From positions 42,193,700 through 42,257,699 of the forward strand of contig CM050648.1 in NCBI GenBank assembly GCA_027574665.1: 64,000 nucleotides of DNA, read 5' to 3'. Below the pieces are notes generated by a model. It saw only the letters and a program-made list of their open reading frames with translations, did no database searches and was not told the origin of the DNA. Position 1 is the stretch's first letter. Every line of letters begins with the position of its first letter. The position numbers were made by a program, and so were the translations under genes. This document shows positions 41,488 to 52,980 of the stretch, one piece after another. Source of the stretch: Rhynochetos jubatus (taxonomy: Eukaryota > Chordata > Aves > Eurypygiformes > Rhynochetidae).

Positions 41488-42984
41488 TACTATATGGTGC
41501 ATTTTTTTATCCCCTAATTGCCTTCTTAAATAAGTCTCAGCCTTCTAGTAATAGGCAGAATCCTCTAATCATGTGTAGCTGTACCCAGATTGTGTCATTA
41601 GACAAATCTGTGGGAGACGCAGGTTCTTGTAATCATTGTGGCTGCCTTACCTGTTATGGTTTGTTGGTCATTTGCAATTACAGTGAAACAATAACACTGT
41701 TAAAGGCTAATTACTTCACTTTGACAGAAGCAATGCAAAAGTATTTAAGAGACAGTCTGTTGGAAAAAAAAAAAAAGAAAGAAAGAAGGAGGTGCTGTGG
41801 TAACAGCTCCCTGTCCTTTGATTCCAGGACAGAATATGAACTTTAATAGCTCTTAGTTTTATATAGTGAAGGGCTCTGGCTGTTTTTGTTCTTGTTTTGT
41901 TTTGTTTTGTGTGTAGGTGTGGGGTTTGGTGGTGTTTTGGTTGTGTGGTGTTTTTTTTTTTTTTTTTTTGGTAGTGGACTTTTTTTCTGTTTCTTTTTTC
42001 TATATAAACCAGGCCAAAGAAGCATATATGACATTTCACCAGAGTGGAGAGATTATCACCGAACAGATAACTGGTTTGTTGCAGCACTGGGGAGTCTCAT
42101 CAGTTATTACTGATACCGTTAATTCCTACATAAAGAATCTTCCAGCTCACGCCAAAAGCCAGGAAGCCTAGAAAGATGACAGGTAACTTTTATAATGCTT
42201 GTACCATGGATTTTATTGCCCCTGGTTCCATATGTCTTCACAGCCCAAACAAACACTGTCAGTGCCTGCTGTCTTCAAAGCACCTTTGAATCCTGTGGGA
42301 ACCATAATTAATTGGAACAGTACCTGTTTGGTCTTGCCAGTTATCAGACACTGTTAACCTAATAATTCTGTTTCTGTACACTGTAGTCTTTGGTTCAACT
42401 TTTTATATTCCTTCTTTTTTTTTTTTGTATGGTGGTACATACAGTTAAATTGTATCCAGTTACACAGTCCTAGATAATGGGCCAGACCATTGATTTTACA
42501 AGCGATCATTTTTCTTTTCACCTTTGGAAGTGCTGCTGATGTAGCTTAAGCCAGAGGACACCACATCCTGAGACTGTGAACACATTGGGGATGGCTTAAA
42601 AAAAATTAACTTGAAGATGTGTAGCTTTAATCCTTCTTTACCAGAAAGTGTATTTCTCTTTGAACTGGGATAGTTTTCATACATGCAGCCTTCCTGTGAC
42701 TGTTCCTGTAAGGGAGTTTTGTAGTGCTTTATTACAGCTCTGTTTTCCAGTGTAGCTCTGAAAATAATAACTTTATGCTTCTCTGTTGCTTATTAACTTT
42801 TGCTTGCAAGTTCATAGACATTTTGGCATTGTATAAGAGCCCTAGTCACAGACCCATGCTACTAAATAGCATCTACATGGTGAGTAAAAAGATTTTTTTA
42901 ATCTAAAGAGTAGCTAGCAACTTTGCATAAAGAATGCGAGGCTTTTGTGGAGATTCACTATGCTTTCATGCCAAAAAGTGATGT

Positions 42985-43815
42985 CAAAGAAAGACAAATT
43001 AAAGGACATGGCTATAGGCAAAAGAACTAAAACCAAATCTTAAGACACCTTCCCCCCCGTCCCTCCCTTCTTTACAGGCTCAACTTCACTCCTGACCTCT
43101 ACCTCCACCCCTCCAGCAGCACAGGGGGACGGAGAATGGGGGTTGTGGTCAGTCTATCACACGCTGCCCCTGTTCCAGCCTGGGGTCCCTCCTGTGGGGT
43201 GCAGTCCCTCAGCCTCCTCCAGTGTGAGTCCCCCATGGGGTCACAAGTCCTGCTCCAGGAGCAGCAAACCTGCTCCAGCTTGGGCTCCTCTCTCCATGGG
43301 GCCACAGCTGCTGCCAGGAGCCTGCTCCAGTGTGAGCTGACCACGGGGTCACGGCCTCCTTCGGGCATCCCCCTGCTCTGTGTGGGCTCCTCCCCAGGCT
43401 GCAGCTGGGTCTCTGCTCCCCCATGACCCCCTATGTCTGCAGGGGCACAGTCAGTCTCACCATGGGCTGCACCACGGGCTGCCAGGGAATCTCCTCTCCA
43501 GTGCCTGGAGCACCTCCTCCCCCTCCTTCTCCACTGACCTGGGTGTCTGCAGGGCTGTTCCTCTCACACCTTCTCACTTCTGTCTCCGCCTGCAGTTGCT
43601 GTTGTACAGCAACTTTTTCCCTTCTCAAACACGTTACCCCAGAGGCGCTACCACCATCACTGAAGGGCTCAGCCTTGGCCAGCGGTGGGTCCCTCTTGGA
43701 GCCGGCTGGCATTGGCTCTGTCAGACACAGGGGAGGCTTCTGGCAGCTTCTCACAGAAGCCACCCCTATAGGCTCCCCCCACCAAAATCTCGCCACACAG
43801 ACCCTATATACTAGT
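42985..43815 (+). repeat. GC-rich dispersed avian repeat, probably ERV-derived
   Basis: An island of GC-rich sequence in AT-rich DNA, with internal repeats of a CTGCTCCAGYGTGRGCTCC-like phrase and CACGGGGTCACRGCCTCC. It also has GCGCTACCACC and AGCTTCTCACAGAAGCCACC near the 3' end. I recognise this as a family widespread in bird genomes and associated with endogenous retroviruses, but I cannot place its exact class or boundaries. Long reading frames here are compositional artefacts. Confidence 0.6.
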
Positions 43816-44014
43816 GATTTAAGTAACTGCAGAGTAACAAAAGCAATATGTAATGGATACTCCCAGTATCGGTGGCAAATTAGGGACATGCCCTTGGACA
43901 AACCAAAGAAGTTGTTATCCCAGTCTCTTCAGCCATGGCCAACCGTAGCTAACCAAGGCATAGGAAAAAAATAAGCCATGTATGCTATGGTAGTTCTCCA
44001 GATAAATTTGAAGG

Positions 44015-44130
44015 ATATATAGTGGCATAATTATATTTTCTGTTTTGTTTTCTAGTTATTTTCTTGTAATTGCCAGCATTCGATTTGCTGTTCGCCATAA
44101 CTGTGCATGGGACTCAGTAATAACATTTTC
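44015..44130 (-). mobile_element. ancient CR1 LINE fragment
   Basis: Plus strand TGGCATAATTATATTTTCTG, ...AATTGCCAGCATTCGATTTGC and CATAACTGTGCATGGG resembles the reverse complement of old CR1 ORF2/3' sequence. Short and diverged. Confidence 0.5.
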
Positions 44131-44648
44131 ACAGAAGTACCTATTAATAAAGTTTTGGATGTCTTTCCCAGTGGGCTCTCACGGCCTATCCCAAACTGAG
44201 CTTATTTATCGCTAGAGAAATCATGTGACTTCTAAGACATTAGTCTCGGGAAATTTGCGGCGTGCTGTTGCTCACAACTGCTAATGGGGCATGGCTTTCC
44301 AGAAGCCATTAATACAGCACTATTAGCACAAAGTATAGCAGTACCCTTTCTCCTGCTGTGCCTCTTTTATCAACATTGCTTATACCTAAGGTATATCCAA
44401 ACCATTTCCTCTTCTTCCTCTTCCCTTGCACCTTGATTTTTCAGTGCTTTTAAAACACTGGTTCCCTGATCCAGTACTACTCACAGGACTTAAGGACTCC
44501 TAGGAGTGAAGAGGGACTTGACAGGGAGCAAGTGCTGGAGGCTTAGTAAACTACATCTCTTGATGCTTTTATGATACAGGGAAGATTTCATGTACATAAC
44601 CATCACTGAGAATGCACTGGGTATAAACACCAGACCTACTTGAGCTCC

Positions 44649-45238
44649 TGTGCTGGTTTTTGCTGGGGTAGAGTCATGCTTCTTCACAGCAGCTACTATG
44701 GGGCTATGTTTTGGATTTGGGCTGTAAACAGTGTTGATAACACAGGGATGTTTTTGTTGTTGCTGAGCAGTGCTTACACAGAGTCTTTTCTGCCTCTCAA
44801 CCCACCCCACCAGTGAGCAGTCTGGGGGTGCACAAGAAGCTGGGAGGGGACTCAGCTGGGACAGCTCACCCCATGTGACCAAAGGGATATTCCAGACCAT
44901 ATGACATCATGCTCAGCATATGAAGCTGGGGGAAGAAGGAGGAAGGGGGGGGGGACGTTTGGAGAGATGGTGTTTGTCTTTCCAAGTAACCATTACATGT
45001 GATGGAGCCCTGCTTTCCTGGAGATGACTGAAGACCTGCCTGCCGATGGGAAGTGGTGAATGAATTCCTTGTTTTTCTTTGCTTGTGTGTGTGGCTTTTG
45101 ATTTACCTATTAAACTGTCTTTATCTCAGCCCACAAGTTCTTATTTTTACCTTCTTGATTCTCCCATTCCATCACTGTGGGAGGAGTGAGTGAGCAGGAG
45201 TGTGGTACATTGTTGCCAGCTGGGACTAAACCATGACA
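44649..45238 (+). repeat. solo ERVL LTR with 5-bp target duplication
   Basis: It starts TGTGCTGGTTTTTGCTGGGG and ends CTAAACCATGACA. It is flanked on both sides by GCTCC (44644-44648 and 45239-45243), a clean target-site duplication, with no internal retroviral sequence. This is the product of recombination between two LTRs. It is fairly young judging by its intact ends. Confidence 0.95.
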
Positions 45239-45434
45239 GCTCCATACGGGCAAACATTTTGGAGGAATTAAGCTATTGTCAAATATACTGAAACACATTG
45301 GTAGCTAGAAGTGAAATCCTTCTTCAAAATGGGCCTTTTAGATGATTTATTTTATCTTTGTATGTCATGAATACAAAGACTGAAGTTTCTGCAACTACCA
45401 GATGTATTTGTTTTCTTTTTTCATTTCTTAACAG

Positions 45435-45539
45435 GCAAAAATTGCAGTTCAGGCTTCAAGAGACAGACATGAAAACCCACCAGGAAACACGCTAAGAGCT
45501 TTATTAGAAAGATTTCACAAACATCAGAAAGTTGACTAA
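45435..45539 (+). CDS. TMEM68: TMEM68 terminal coding exon (34 codons and stop)
   Basis: The exon is preceded by a good acceptor (TTTCTTAACAG) and reads AKIAVQASRDRHENPP through ALLERFHKHQK to TAA. It closely matches the human TMEM68 C-terminus (AVQA..DKH...PGN...ALLERFHKKQK). TMEM68 is an ER membrane acyltransferase-family protein, head-to-head with TGS1 in vertebrates, and strand and order fit. The exon is intact, with phase 0 at the acceptor. However, the catalytic exons expected between about 38.1 and 45.4 kb were not found, so this could belong to a rearranged or partial copy. A possible AATAAA lies at 46200-46205. Confidence 0.8.
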   Translation, partial: AKIAVQASRDRHENPPGNTLRALLERFHKHQKVD

Positions 45540-46828
45540 TATATTTACTACATTGAAATATTTTATCCTAAGAAGTTTTCAAATTAATGGATTGCTAGAG
45601 CTTGTGATATTTTAAGGGAGAAGTTTTGATTCTTTAATAGAGTTATTTAAATTTATTTGGTTTTAAAGTCAAAGTCATGGTACTGATAGTTGATTTTCTT
45701 CTTTCTATAAAATGTCTGTGGTATATTCTCTATTCCTGGTAAGCTTGTACCTTCCTCGACCTCTAGTTGCCACAGACTTTAAGCAGCAAGTGCAAGCATT
45801 TGGGCTGGGTCTTGAGAAATTATATTCCTCCGTAGTTTTCTTTCTCTTGGCCTCTATCTGAGGCTGCTTCTAGACAGGATAAGAGGTGAGCTGACCTTCT
45901 TATTGGATGGGAATGTAACAGTAAAGTCACATGGAATGAAATGATGTTTTTTGTTGAACTGTTTTTCCATTTGAAGTCACAAGGGTTTGCTGCATAGACA
46001 ATTTATGCAGCAGGAAGAGGTTTCAAATGACATGCAGCTCCTAAAGACAAAGATGATCGATTTAGTGCGTGTTTACTGGTTTCATATGTACTTATTTTTG
46101 GTTGGGGTTTTTTGTTGTTTTTCAATGGGACAAACTCAATGGATTTGTTTTGTTTAATGGAGTTTGGGGGTTTGCTTTTTTTAAAATCCTCAGTAGCATA
46201 ATAAATACCAAATTTATAGGAGATTTAATGTGTATATTTTGGGCTCTTGCTAATTGAAAGGTTGGGATGTTTTTTTGATATTGCTTTACACTGGTCCAAA
46301 CAAAACTCGTCGGTTTACAGTGTCACATTTTTAATTTGCATGACAGTGGCAGTATCAGACAACAGTGAAGTTTGGATACGTTCCCTATAGGGAGCCCTGT
46401 AAGCCTGTATTTGATCTGGATCTGGCATGGTCACACACTTCTGAGTTAGAAAGAGGAGAGGAGACCATGGTGCTGGCTGAAAAAGTTTTTGATTTGTGAG
46501 TAAGGAAGATTTCCTTAGCTGCTTGAGTCTTCCAGTGTTTGGAAAAGCAAAACTCTGTACTGTATGATAAAACCATTCACAGATTTGTGATGTTACCAGC
46601 AGTTTCTCATAACCTACAAGTCCCTAAATATTTGGTCTAAGCCAAGTCTATGCAAAGAAAAAGCTTTAGAAGTCCAAGGCAGGGATTTTAGATCTGAAGA
46701 AAATTCATGGTTTTGGTCTCTCATCAGCTCCACACCAGGGTAATAAACTGTCCTGGTTATGCTAGAGCAAATACACTGTAGCTGTAGCAAGGATAGGATT
46801 TTGTATTAAAACATGATTAGAATATGAA

Positions 46829-46905
46829 ATGTATGGTGGTTTTGGTTTTTTTCTAGGCTTGTATCTGGAAAATCCACAGAAACCAGAAAAACAAATTCAA
46901 AAGAA
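46829..46905 (+). pseudogene. possible TMEM68-like exon remnant (MYGGF segment)
   Basis: This reads MYGGFGFFLGLYLENPQKPE, then KQIQ. It aligns in register with TMEM68 MYGGFPVKLRTYLGDPIPYD...QI (about 11 of 25 identical). No matching acceptor or flanking exon sequence is evident, and part of the stretch is low-complexity (GGTTTT), so chance similarity remains possible. Confidence 0.3.
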
Positions 46906-46986
46906 AAGACTGTCTGTCTGGGCAGCTGCCATCTGCATTGCTGCTGGTCACTGGGGTTGTCCCAGTGCTGACTCTGCTGCGGCTCT

Positions 46987-47015
46987 GTTGTTTGTTTGTT
47001 TGTTTGTTTGTTTTT
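46987..47015. repeat. (GTTT)n microsatellite
   Basis: Six to seven tandem TTTG units followed by a T-run. Confidence 0.95.
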
Positions 47016-49631
47016 CTTTTAGTGTTACTGATGTATAAAACTGGGGTCTTGAACACTTTGCTGAAGTCTCTTCCCTGCGGTTTTGCATTCAGACCTGTTT
47101 TTATGGTGGTTTGGCTCAGTGGCAAAGTTCTGCCAGGTTTACTGCAACAACCATATTCGCCCAAACACATATGGCCTAAGGATCAGCAGGTCAGGAGTTA
47201 AGACACACTTTCTTGTAGCAAGGAGGTCTGCATAAAGCCTGAAGGTGTCCCCTATGGCCATCAGTCATCTCTCAGTCTTTATCCTCTTTTACAGTAACCA
47301 GAAAAACCGCAGCTTGCAAATTTATCCTATCCTTCTCCATTAGCAATCCTGTTTGTAAACAGTGTGCATTAACCAACGACCCAGGGAGCTCTGCAGCACC
47401 TGCTGAGACCTCCTCTTGCTCTCAGGAGGAGGAACGGTGTAGGGGAGGTTGGCATAGGAGGAGTTTCACGAAGGTGTACTGTGGCTCTTGCATACAACCA
47501 TTAAAGCATTAAGTATGGACTTGTGAAGGGTCAAGATACAGGGGCCAGCGTCTGCAAAGATAAACTGAAAGACAGTAGCCAAAATGTGATTGCAGGTGAT
47601 TAGAAGAGCATGTGATTCAGAGCATTAGCAAATGGAACACAGAATATAGTATATCTTGTTGTCGATTTCATCCTGGACTGCTGGTTGAAAGCTATTGCCG
47701 CCTTCATATGAGCTCTTGGTCTGATGTGAAATAAGTGTGGGATTAGCTTGGCTAGCCCTGAGCACAGCAAACACCAACACGGTTGATGGCGTTTACCCTT
47801 ACTGACAGCCTCAGGCGCTAGCTATCCTGGAAAATCAAGCAGGACAGGGAAAGTTCAGATGTTGAGGTGCAACCACAGGTTTTGTGTAAATGCCAGCATA
47901 GTCCCTGGTGCAGTTTTGGCCCAAGCCATCTCCCATCTCCCAGCCAGTTCCTGGGCACCGGACTGTTCCTGCCACTGGGAAGGACATCATTCCCATCAGG
48001 CAGAGTGGATGAAGCTACCCTGCCTTGGGGGAGGGAGGAGAAAGGATTTCGATCCCATGAACATAAGGACCCCTCAAGGCCAAGGAACAGCCTTTGCCCT
48101 GTTTGATTTGCTAATGTAGGTAGAAGCAAGGAGGCGGAATTAGGTGGCATGCACAATGAATCCTACAAATCAGTGTTAAAGTACCAGCACTTGCTACCAC
48201 CCTGTTTGCTGAACATGCTGGGTAGCTTGAAAAGAAAAAAACCCTAAACTTCAATTTCCACTGTGGCAGTCTGTATCCTAATCTCACACATGACAGAGAA
48301 CCCTTAGATGGCTTACTGAATTCAATATGACAGTTCCATACATATGTATATATGTTTTATATGTATTCATATGCATATAGGTGTGAAGTTCATAGGTATT
48401 TGCCATGGTCTCACTAAAACCTATGAAAAAACTCTCACTGGTTTCAAAAGGCAAAAGTACAAGTTATAAATATGAATTACTTTTTTTTTTTTACCTACAA
48501 GGTGAAGTCCTTGTTTGTTAGAGCAATTAATTGTGTTGTCAGAGTACAACAGAGGAATAAATAAAACAAATAATAACAAAAGGTAGCACAGTTAGCACAA
48601 AAAAAAGAATTTGCAGTCAAACAGGATGACTATTCCTGATAATAAAACATAAATATAGAAAAATAAAGTGGTTTAATGCATGAAATAAAATCCTTATCTT
48701 ATTAGATGGAGGTGACAGTCACAGATCAGAAAAGGCATATCTCTGAAACTTCTGCCTTGCTTCATGTTTGGGAAGAAATATCAGAAGAAATCTCTGGATG
48801 AAAGCTCATTAAAGAAGAAAGTAGAACATAAATCAATTTAGTGATGGTTTGCAATGACAATGTAAGCAAATCAGTTTTGTACCTCTGCAGAGATAAGGAA
48901 ACAGAAAGTAGTAAACGGTGAATCATACATATTCAACCAGTCTCTGCTGTCATGCCGATACCTCTGAGGGTAACAAGTGTGGATAATGTCAGCCCCCAAA
49001 TAAACAAGATGCAAACCTAACTACAGAACTTTTATCATCTGTATTAAATGTCTCAGTTACTCCCCTTACCACTTCTTCGGCCTAGGGGAATGGATGGAAG
49101 TGCAATAGCGTAGTGCTGATGAGGAAGAGCAGCTAGCACAAGAGGCAAGGAAGATGACAAACCAGACCTGGCTGTGAAGATGGGCACAGCCAGCTGCCCA
49201 GACCTTGCTCCCTCCTGCCTCTCCTTTAGAGCCCCTCTGACCACACTAAGCGTGGATGGCACCCATGCAGCATGTCGCTTGGGTGGCATTAGGGGTTAGT
49301 TTGCAGGTCTGCTCCTGGGATAGGAAGGATGGTGGTGTGAAACCTGGGGCCAGGGGGGAGGTGACTGTGCTGGAGCTGAAACCAGGGTAACAGGCTTGGC
49401 AGGAGGGGGCCAGCAGACTCCCTGGCAGTGCTGCACATGGTGCTGCTCCCTTGAGATCTGGGGCAGACGGTGGAAGAGGCCGGAGTGGAGGCTGGAAGGA
49501 TCCAAGCAGAAATACCCCAAATGCAGGGTAATACCTGCCTTGAAGGAGGAGCACCTTCTCCCATCGACAGCTGGCCTTGTGACCTCTCCCTCCCTTCTGA
49601 GGCTTGATTTGGAGGTACAAGAGGGCACCGA

Positions 49632-49785
49632 TACAGAATCACAGAATCACTAAGGTTGGTAAAGACCTATAAGGTCATCTAGTCCAACCACCAACCCACA
49701 GCTACCATACCCACTAGACCATGTCCTCAAGCCTCACGTCTGCACATTCCTTGGACACCTCCAGGGATGGTGATTCCACCACATC
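49632..49785 (-). mobile_element. CR1 LINE 3' fragment (different subfamily)
   Basis: The plus strand reads ACAGAATCACAGAATCACTA, then AGGTCATCTAGTCCAACCA...CACTAGACCATGTCCTCAAG and GGATGGTGATTCCACCAC. Subfamily differs from the copies at 3296 and 41297. Confidence 0.9.
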
Positions 49786-52700
49786 CCAGATACAGTGATG
49801 AGCACGAGGGGATTTTCTGTTGGTTGAATAGAAAGGAAGTGGTTGGGGCAGCGTGTGGGGAAAAGAGGGGCCATGGCACGTGGGCACACAACAGACGGCT
49901 TCAAAGGCATAAATAAGAGTCTTTAAGGGAAAGGAAAGATCTGAGACAGAAGCGGAATCTTTCACACACTGTGCAGGTGCTGCGGGACGCTCTGGGTGTC
50001 GTTGGAATCTATGGTATCAGATGAAACGAGTGACATCTTTATGAATCTGGGAAATGTCGGCTGTGCAATAGCTGATAAAAAAAGCCTGCAAGTGACATCC
50101 TGCTAATCTTCAGGGATTCGTATGGAAGTGTTGAGAGGTTAGACTGCCAAACCAATTTTTAAAATGAAAATAAATCAGACGCGAGCAGACTATTCTAGAA
50201 ACACCATCCTTACGGCATTTCAATAGATTTTGTAAAAAGTCCTGTAGTGTTCAGGCCAGAGTAAGAGGAGATATAAAGCCAGACATCAGACACACAGCGT
50301 AGCAGCTCACGAATTTATTTTTCCTTTCAAAGCAGTTCAGTGCATACAGGTGCTTCACATTCAGCACTTAAAATTCCTAGTAAATGATTTTCCACTGTGG
50401 AGTTCACTCAAGTCCCTTGCTGTTGTCAATGGGCTTAGGGCTGTCCGTACCACGGCACGGGTAGCTCGTGTGTCTCTGCAAGCAGGAGTTGTTTTGCCAA
50501 TGGCTTTCAAAGATCTTTGCTGGTAGTGCCATAATATCAGGTGCTACTACAGTGTCTGCAGGGAAATGATTATAGTTTCTGCTGCTTATCTGTTCCCAGT
50601 AGGATTCATTTACCCCAGCTCCTTTCACCTGTCAAAGCCTTAGCCGTGTTCTTTTATAACCTTTCTCTTTTCCTCTAGCACATCTTCATCCCTGCTCCCT
50701 AGCACAGTAGCTCCTACAATTTATTAATGACATTCTTAGTTGTCATCTGTTAGTAGTCCTGGGCTCCTTCCCAGGCTACTTTTGGCCCCACTTGTTTCAC
50801 AAAAGCACTCAAAGGAGAACGGTGCAGCTTTGAACTTGGTGTTTAGAAGTTAAAAAAAGCTTACGATGCACTGGGGTGTAACCTGCTTCCATGAGAAACT
50901 GCTTCAGAACATCCCTTTGGGTTTGTTAGGAGAGTGTTTTTAAAGTAATCTTGACTTGAAATTTCCAAAAGAATATTACTGCAGGTTTATAGTGACATAT
51001 GTAGTCTGCTACGTGTTTTAAACCACAGCTGGTCACAAAATAGACTTTCATTTCTACCCTTTGCTTTTAATTTTATTTTAATTTAGGTTTTGGGGTTTTT
51101 TTCTCCTGATTTGGGGCCACACATTTAAAAAATATAGTCTTTGGCTGAAAGGGAAGTCCATGGCATGTCATTTCAAAAACTCAGGTAGACCAAAATGCTT
51201 TCAAAGCCAAACATAATTTCAAATGCCGTAGCAGCCAGATTAATGAAAAGCTTGTCTAACAGTATGTCCAAAACAAAGCAAAAACAACAAAAAAAGTTTT
51301 GCTGGAATCTAGGAGGCAAGAAAGATTTCTTCTAAAATTCTCTCACATTTCCAAGAGACCACTCTTGGGTTTAGAACCTTCATTTGCTGAAGAACAACAT
51401 TGGAATTGCTCTCTCTAATCACCTCTAGTTACAGCAATATGTGAAACAATATGTAATGAGTGACTACAACTTCTTTTAAAACAGTGTTTTTTATTTAAAA
51501 ATAAATGTATTTCCTGATCTTTAGGGTTGGTTTTTATTAGAATTAGATATGAAGAGGTGCTCTCTGTCAACAGGTTTCTTTGTACAAAAGGCACTGTCCA
51601 GTATCATCGTGTTATTGTATCTCCTTCTAAAAGAAACGTTTATCAGGTATTCTGGAAAAGATATCTGAACTGGCAGAAGCCTCTGCATCTGTTGAGTATT
51701 GCCAAAATGTCACCAAATCCAAGGGAATGTAAAGCCTGTAACAGTTCAGACTTCTTTATGCACTTCAGAAGATGCTGCAGGAAGTCTGTGAGTAGTCTTG
51801 ATTTTTGAGCTGAAAATGTAAGTGCAACCTCACACAAGGCTTTCATACTGAAGGAAATGAATATCCTGGTGCTACCTAGAAAACAAACAAAAGGACTGTC
51901 CATAGATATATTGCCTTTCTTTACCAATTTTTCTTTTTAAAAAGAAACGTGAAACTCCGTGTGTGTGTGCGGTTTGCTTTTAGAACTGACCTTTTTATTA
52001 AGAGTCTTCTTTTGCTTCCATGTTTCTGAATTAAGTGTAAATTTCCTTGGACACCTTCCACTTTGAACACGCGTGTGCGATGCTTGTTTCTTTTTAATTG
52101 CAATGGCCAGAGAAGTGAAACATGACTTTCACTATCTCTAATAGCAAGTAGCTACCTGCTCTTGAATGTATTGTATGTGCAAATACCATGTTGTGCACAG
52201 GATAAGAGACAAATAAAATCGCAGGTGCAGATTCTTAAGCAGCTTCTCTGCGAAGTGTAATGAAAGTTTAATCATAAAATGGGTGATTTTTTATCATTGG
52301 GATAATGAATGTCCTGTGCTCAGCCGCGTGATGATTTCATATTCATCTTGTCAATTTCCTGACTTCAGAATTATTCTTCCATCCTGTACTCATTTATTTT
52401 GGTGTTATTTTTATGTGTAAATTTACGTTCCAAACAATAACATGGTACATCTAGTCATGTATTCATCAGTTACACAAACTGGTGCTAAAAAGCTGTTATT
52501 GAATTGGCTTGTAATAGCTACACAATTGTCACGGATGCAATGTAATCAAGAAATTTTAGACCTCTGTAATAAACTGAACGCTATGCAAGCAAAGCAAGCC
52601 CTATGCTCTGCTCTTGGTTTGCCTTCACAGCATTTTTATCATAATGGCATGTCTGACTGCCGAGACTCAATGCTAATTGCTGAAATATTTAGTTCTTGAC

Positions 52701-52796
52701 TGCCCACTGAATATTGACTCACGTGTGCTTTCATGTACTGCGTCCTCAGAACGTTGTAAGGAGTCACACTGTAGGATGCCTTGCCTAAAGCTGTTA

Positions 52797-52980
52797 TTGG
52801 AACTATCGCATTCTGAGCGCCTGACCGTTTATGAACAGCGTGATCCAGAAACCACACTGGAAGGACCTTTGCTTATTGCTTATTACCACGGTGCTGTTCG
52901 TATAGATTACAGTTGATTTCTGCATTAACACAGGCTGGCTCTGCCACTCAGCAACTAATCACTTTATCAGCAGCATACCA
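52797..52980 (+). pseudogene. TMEM68-like acyltransferase exon, decayed
   Basis: In one frame it reads YEQRDPETTLEGPLLIAYYH then GAVRIDY, resembling the TMEM68 segment with EDGPALIIFYHGAIPIDFYY that holds the catalytic His...Asp motif. A stop follows directly. In the +1 frame the similarity resumes (FCINTGWLC ... NHFISSIP versus FIHKGRTC ... DHFVFKIP) and ends at a donor-like CCAG|GTAAAT at the homologous boundary. The frame break plus about four missing residues points to a dead duplicate exon rather than the working gene. A sequencing error alone would not explain the overall divergence. Confidence 0.55.

Noticed and set aside
43099-43974. Several 90-180-aa frames on both strands
   Set aside because: They lie within the GC-rich dispersed repeat and overlap each other in opposite directions, a composition artefact.
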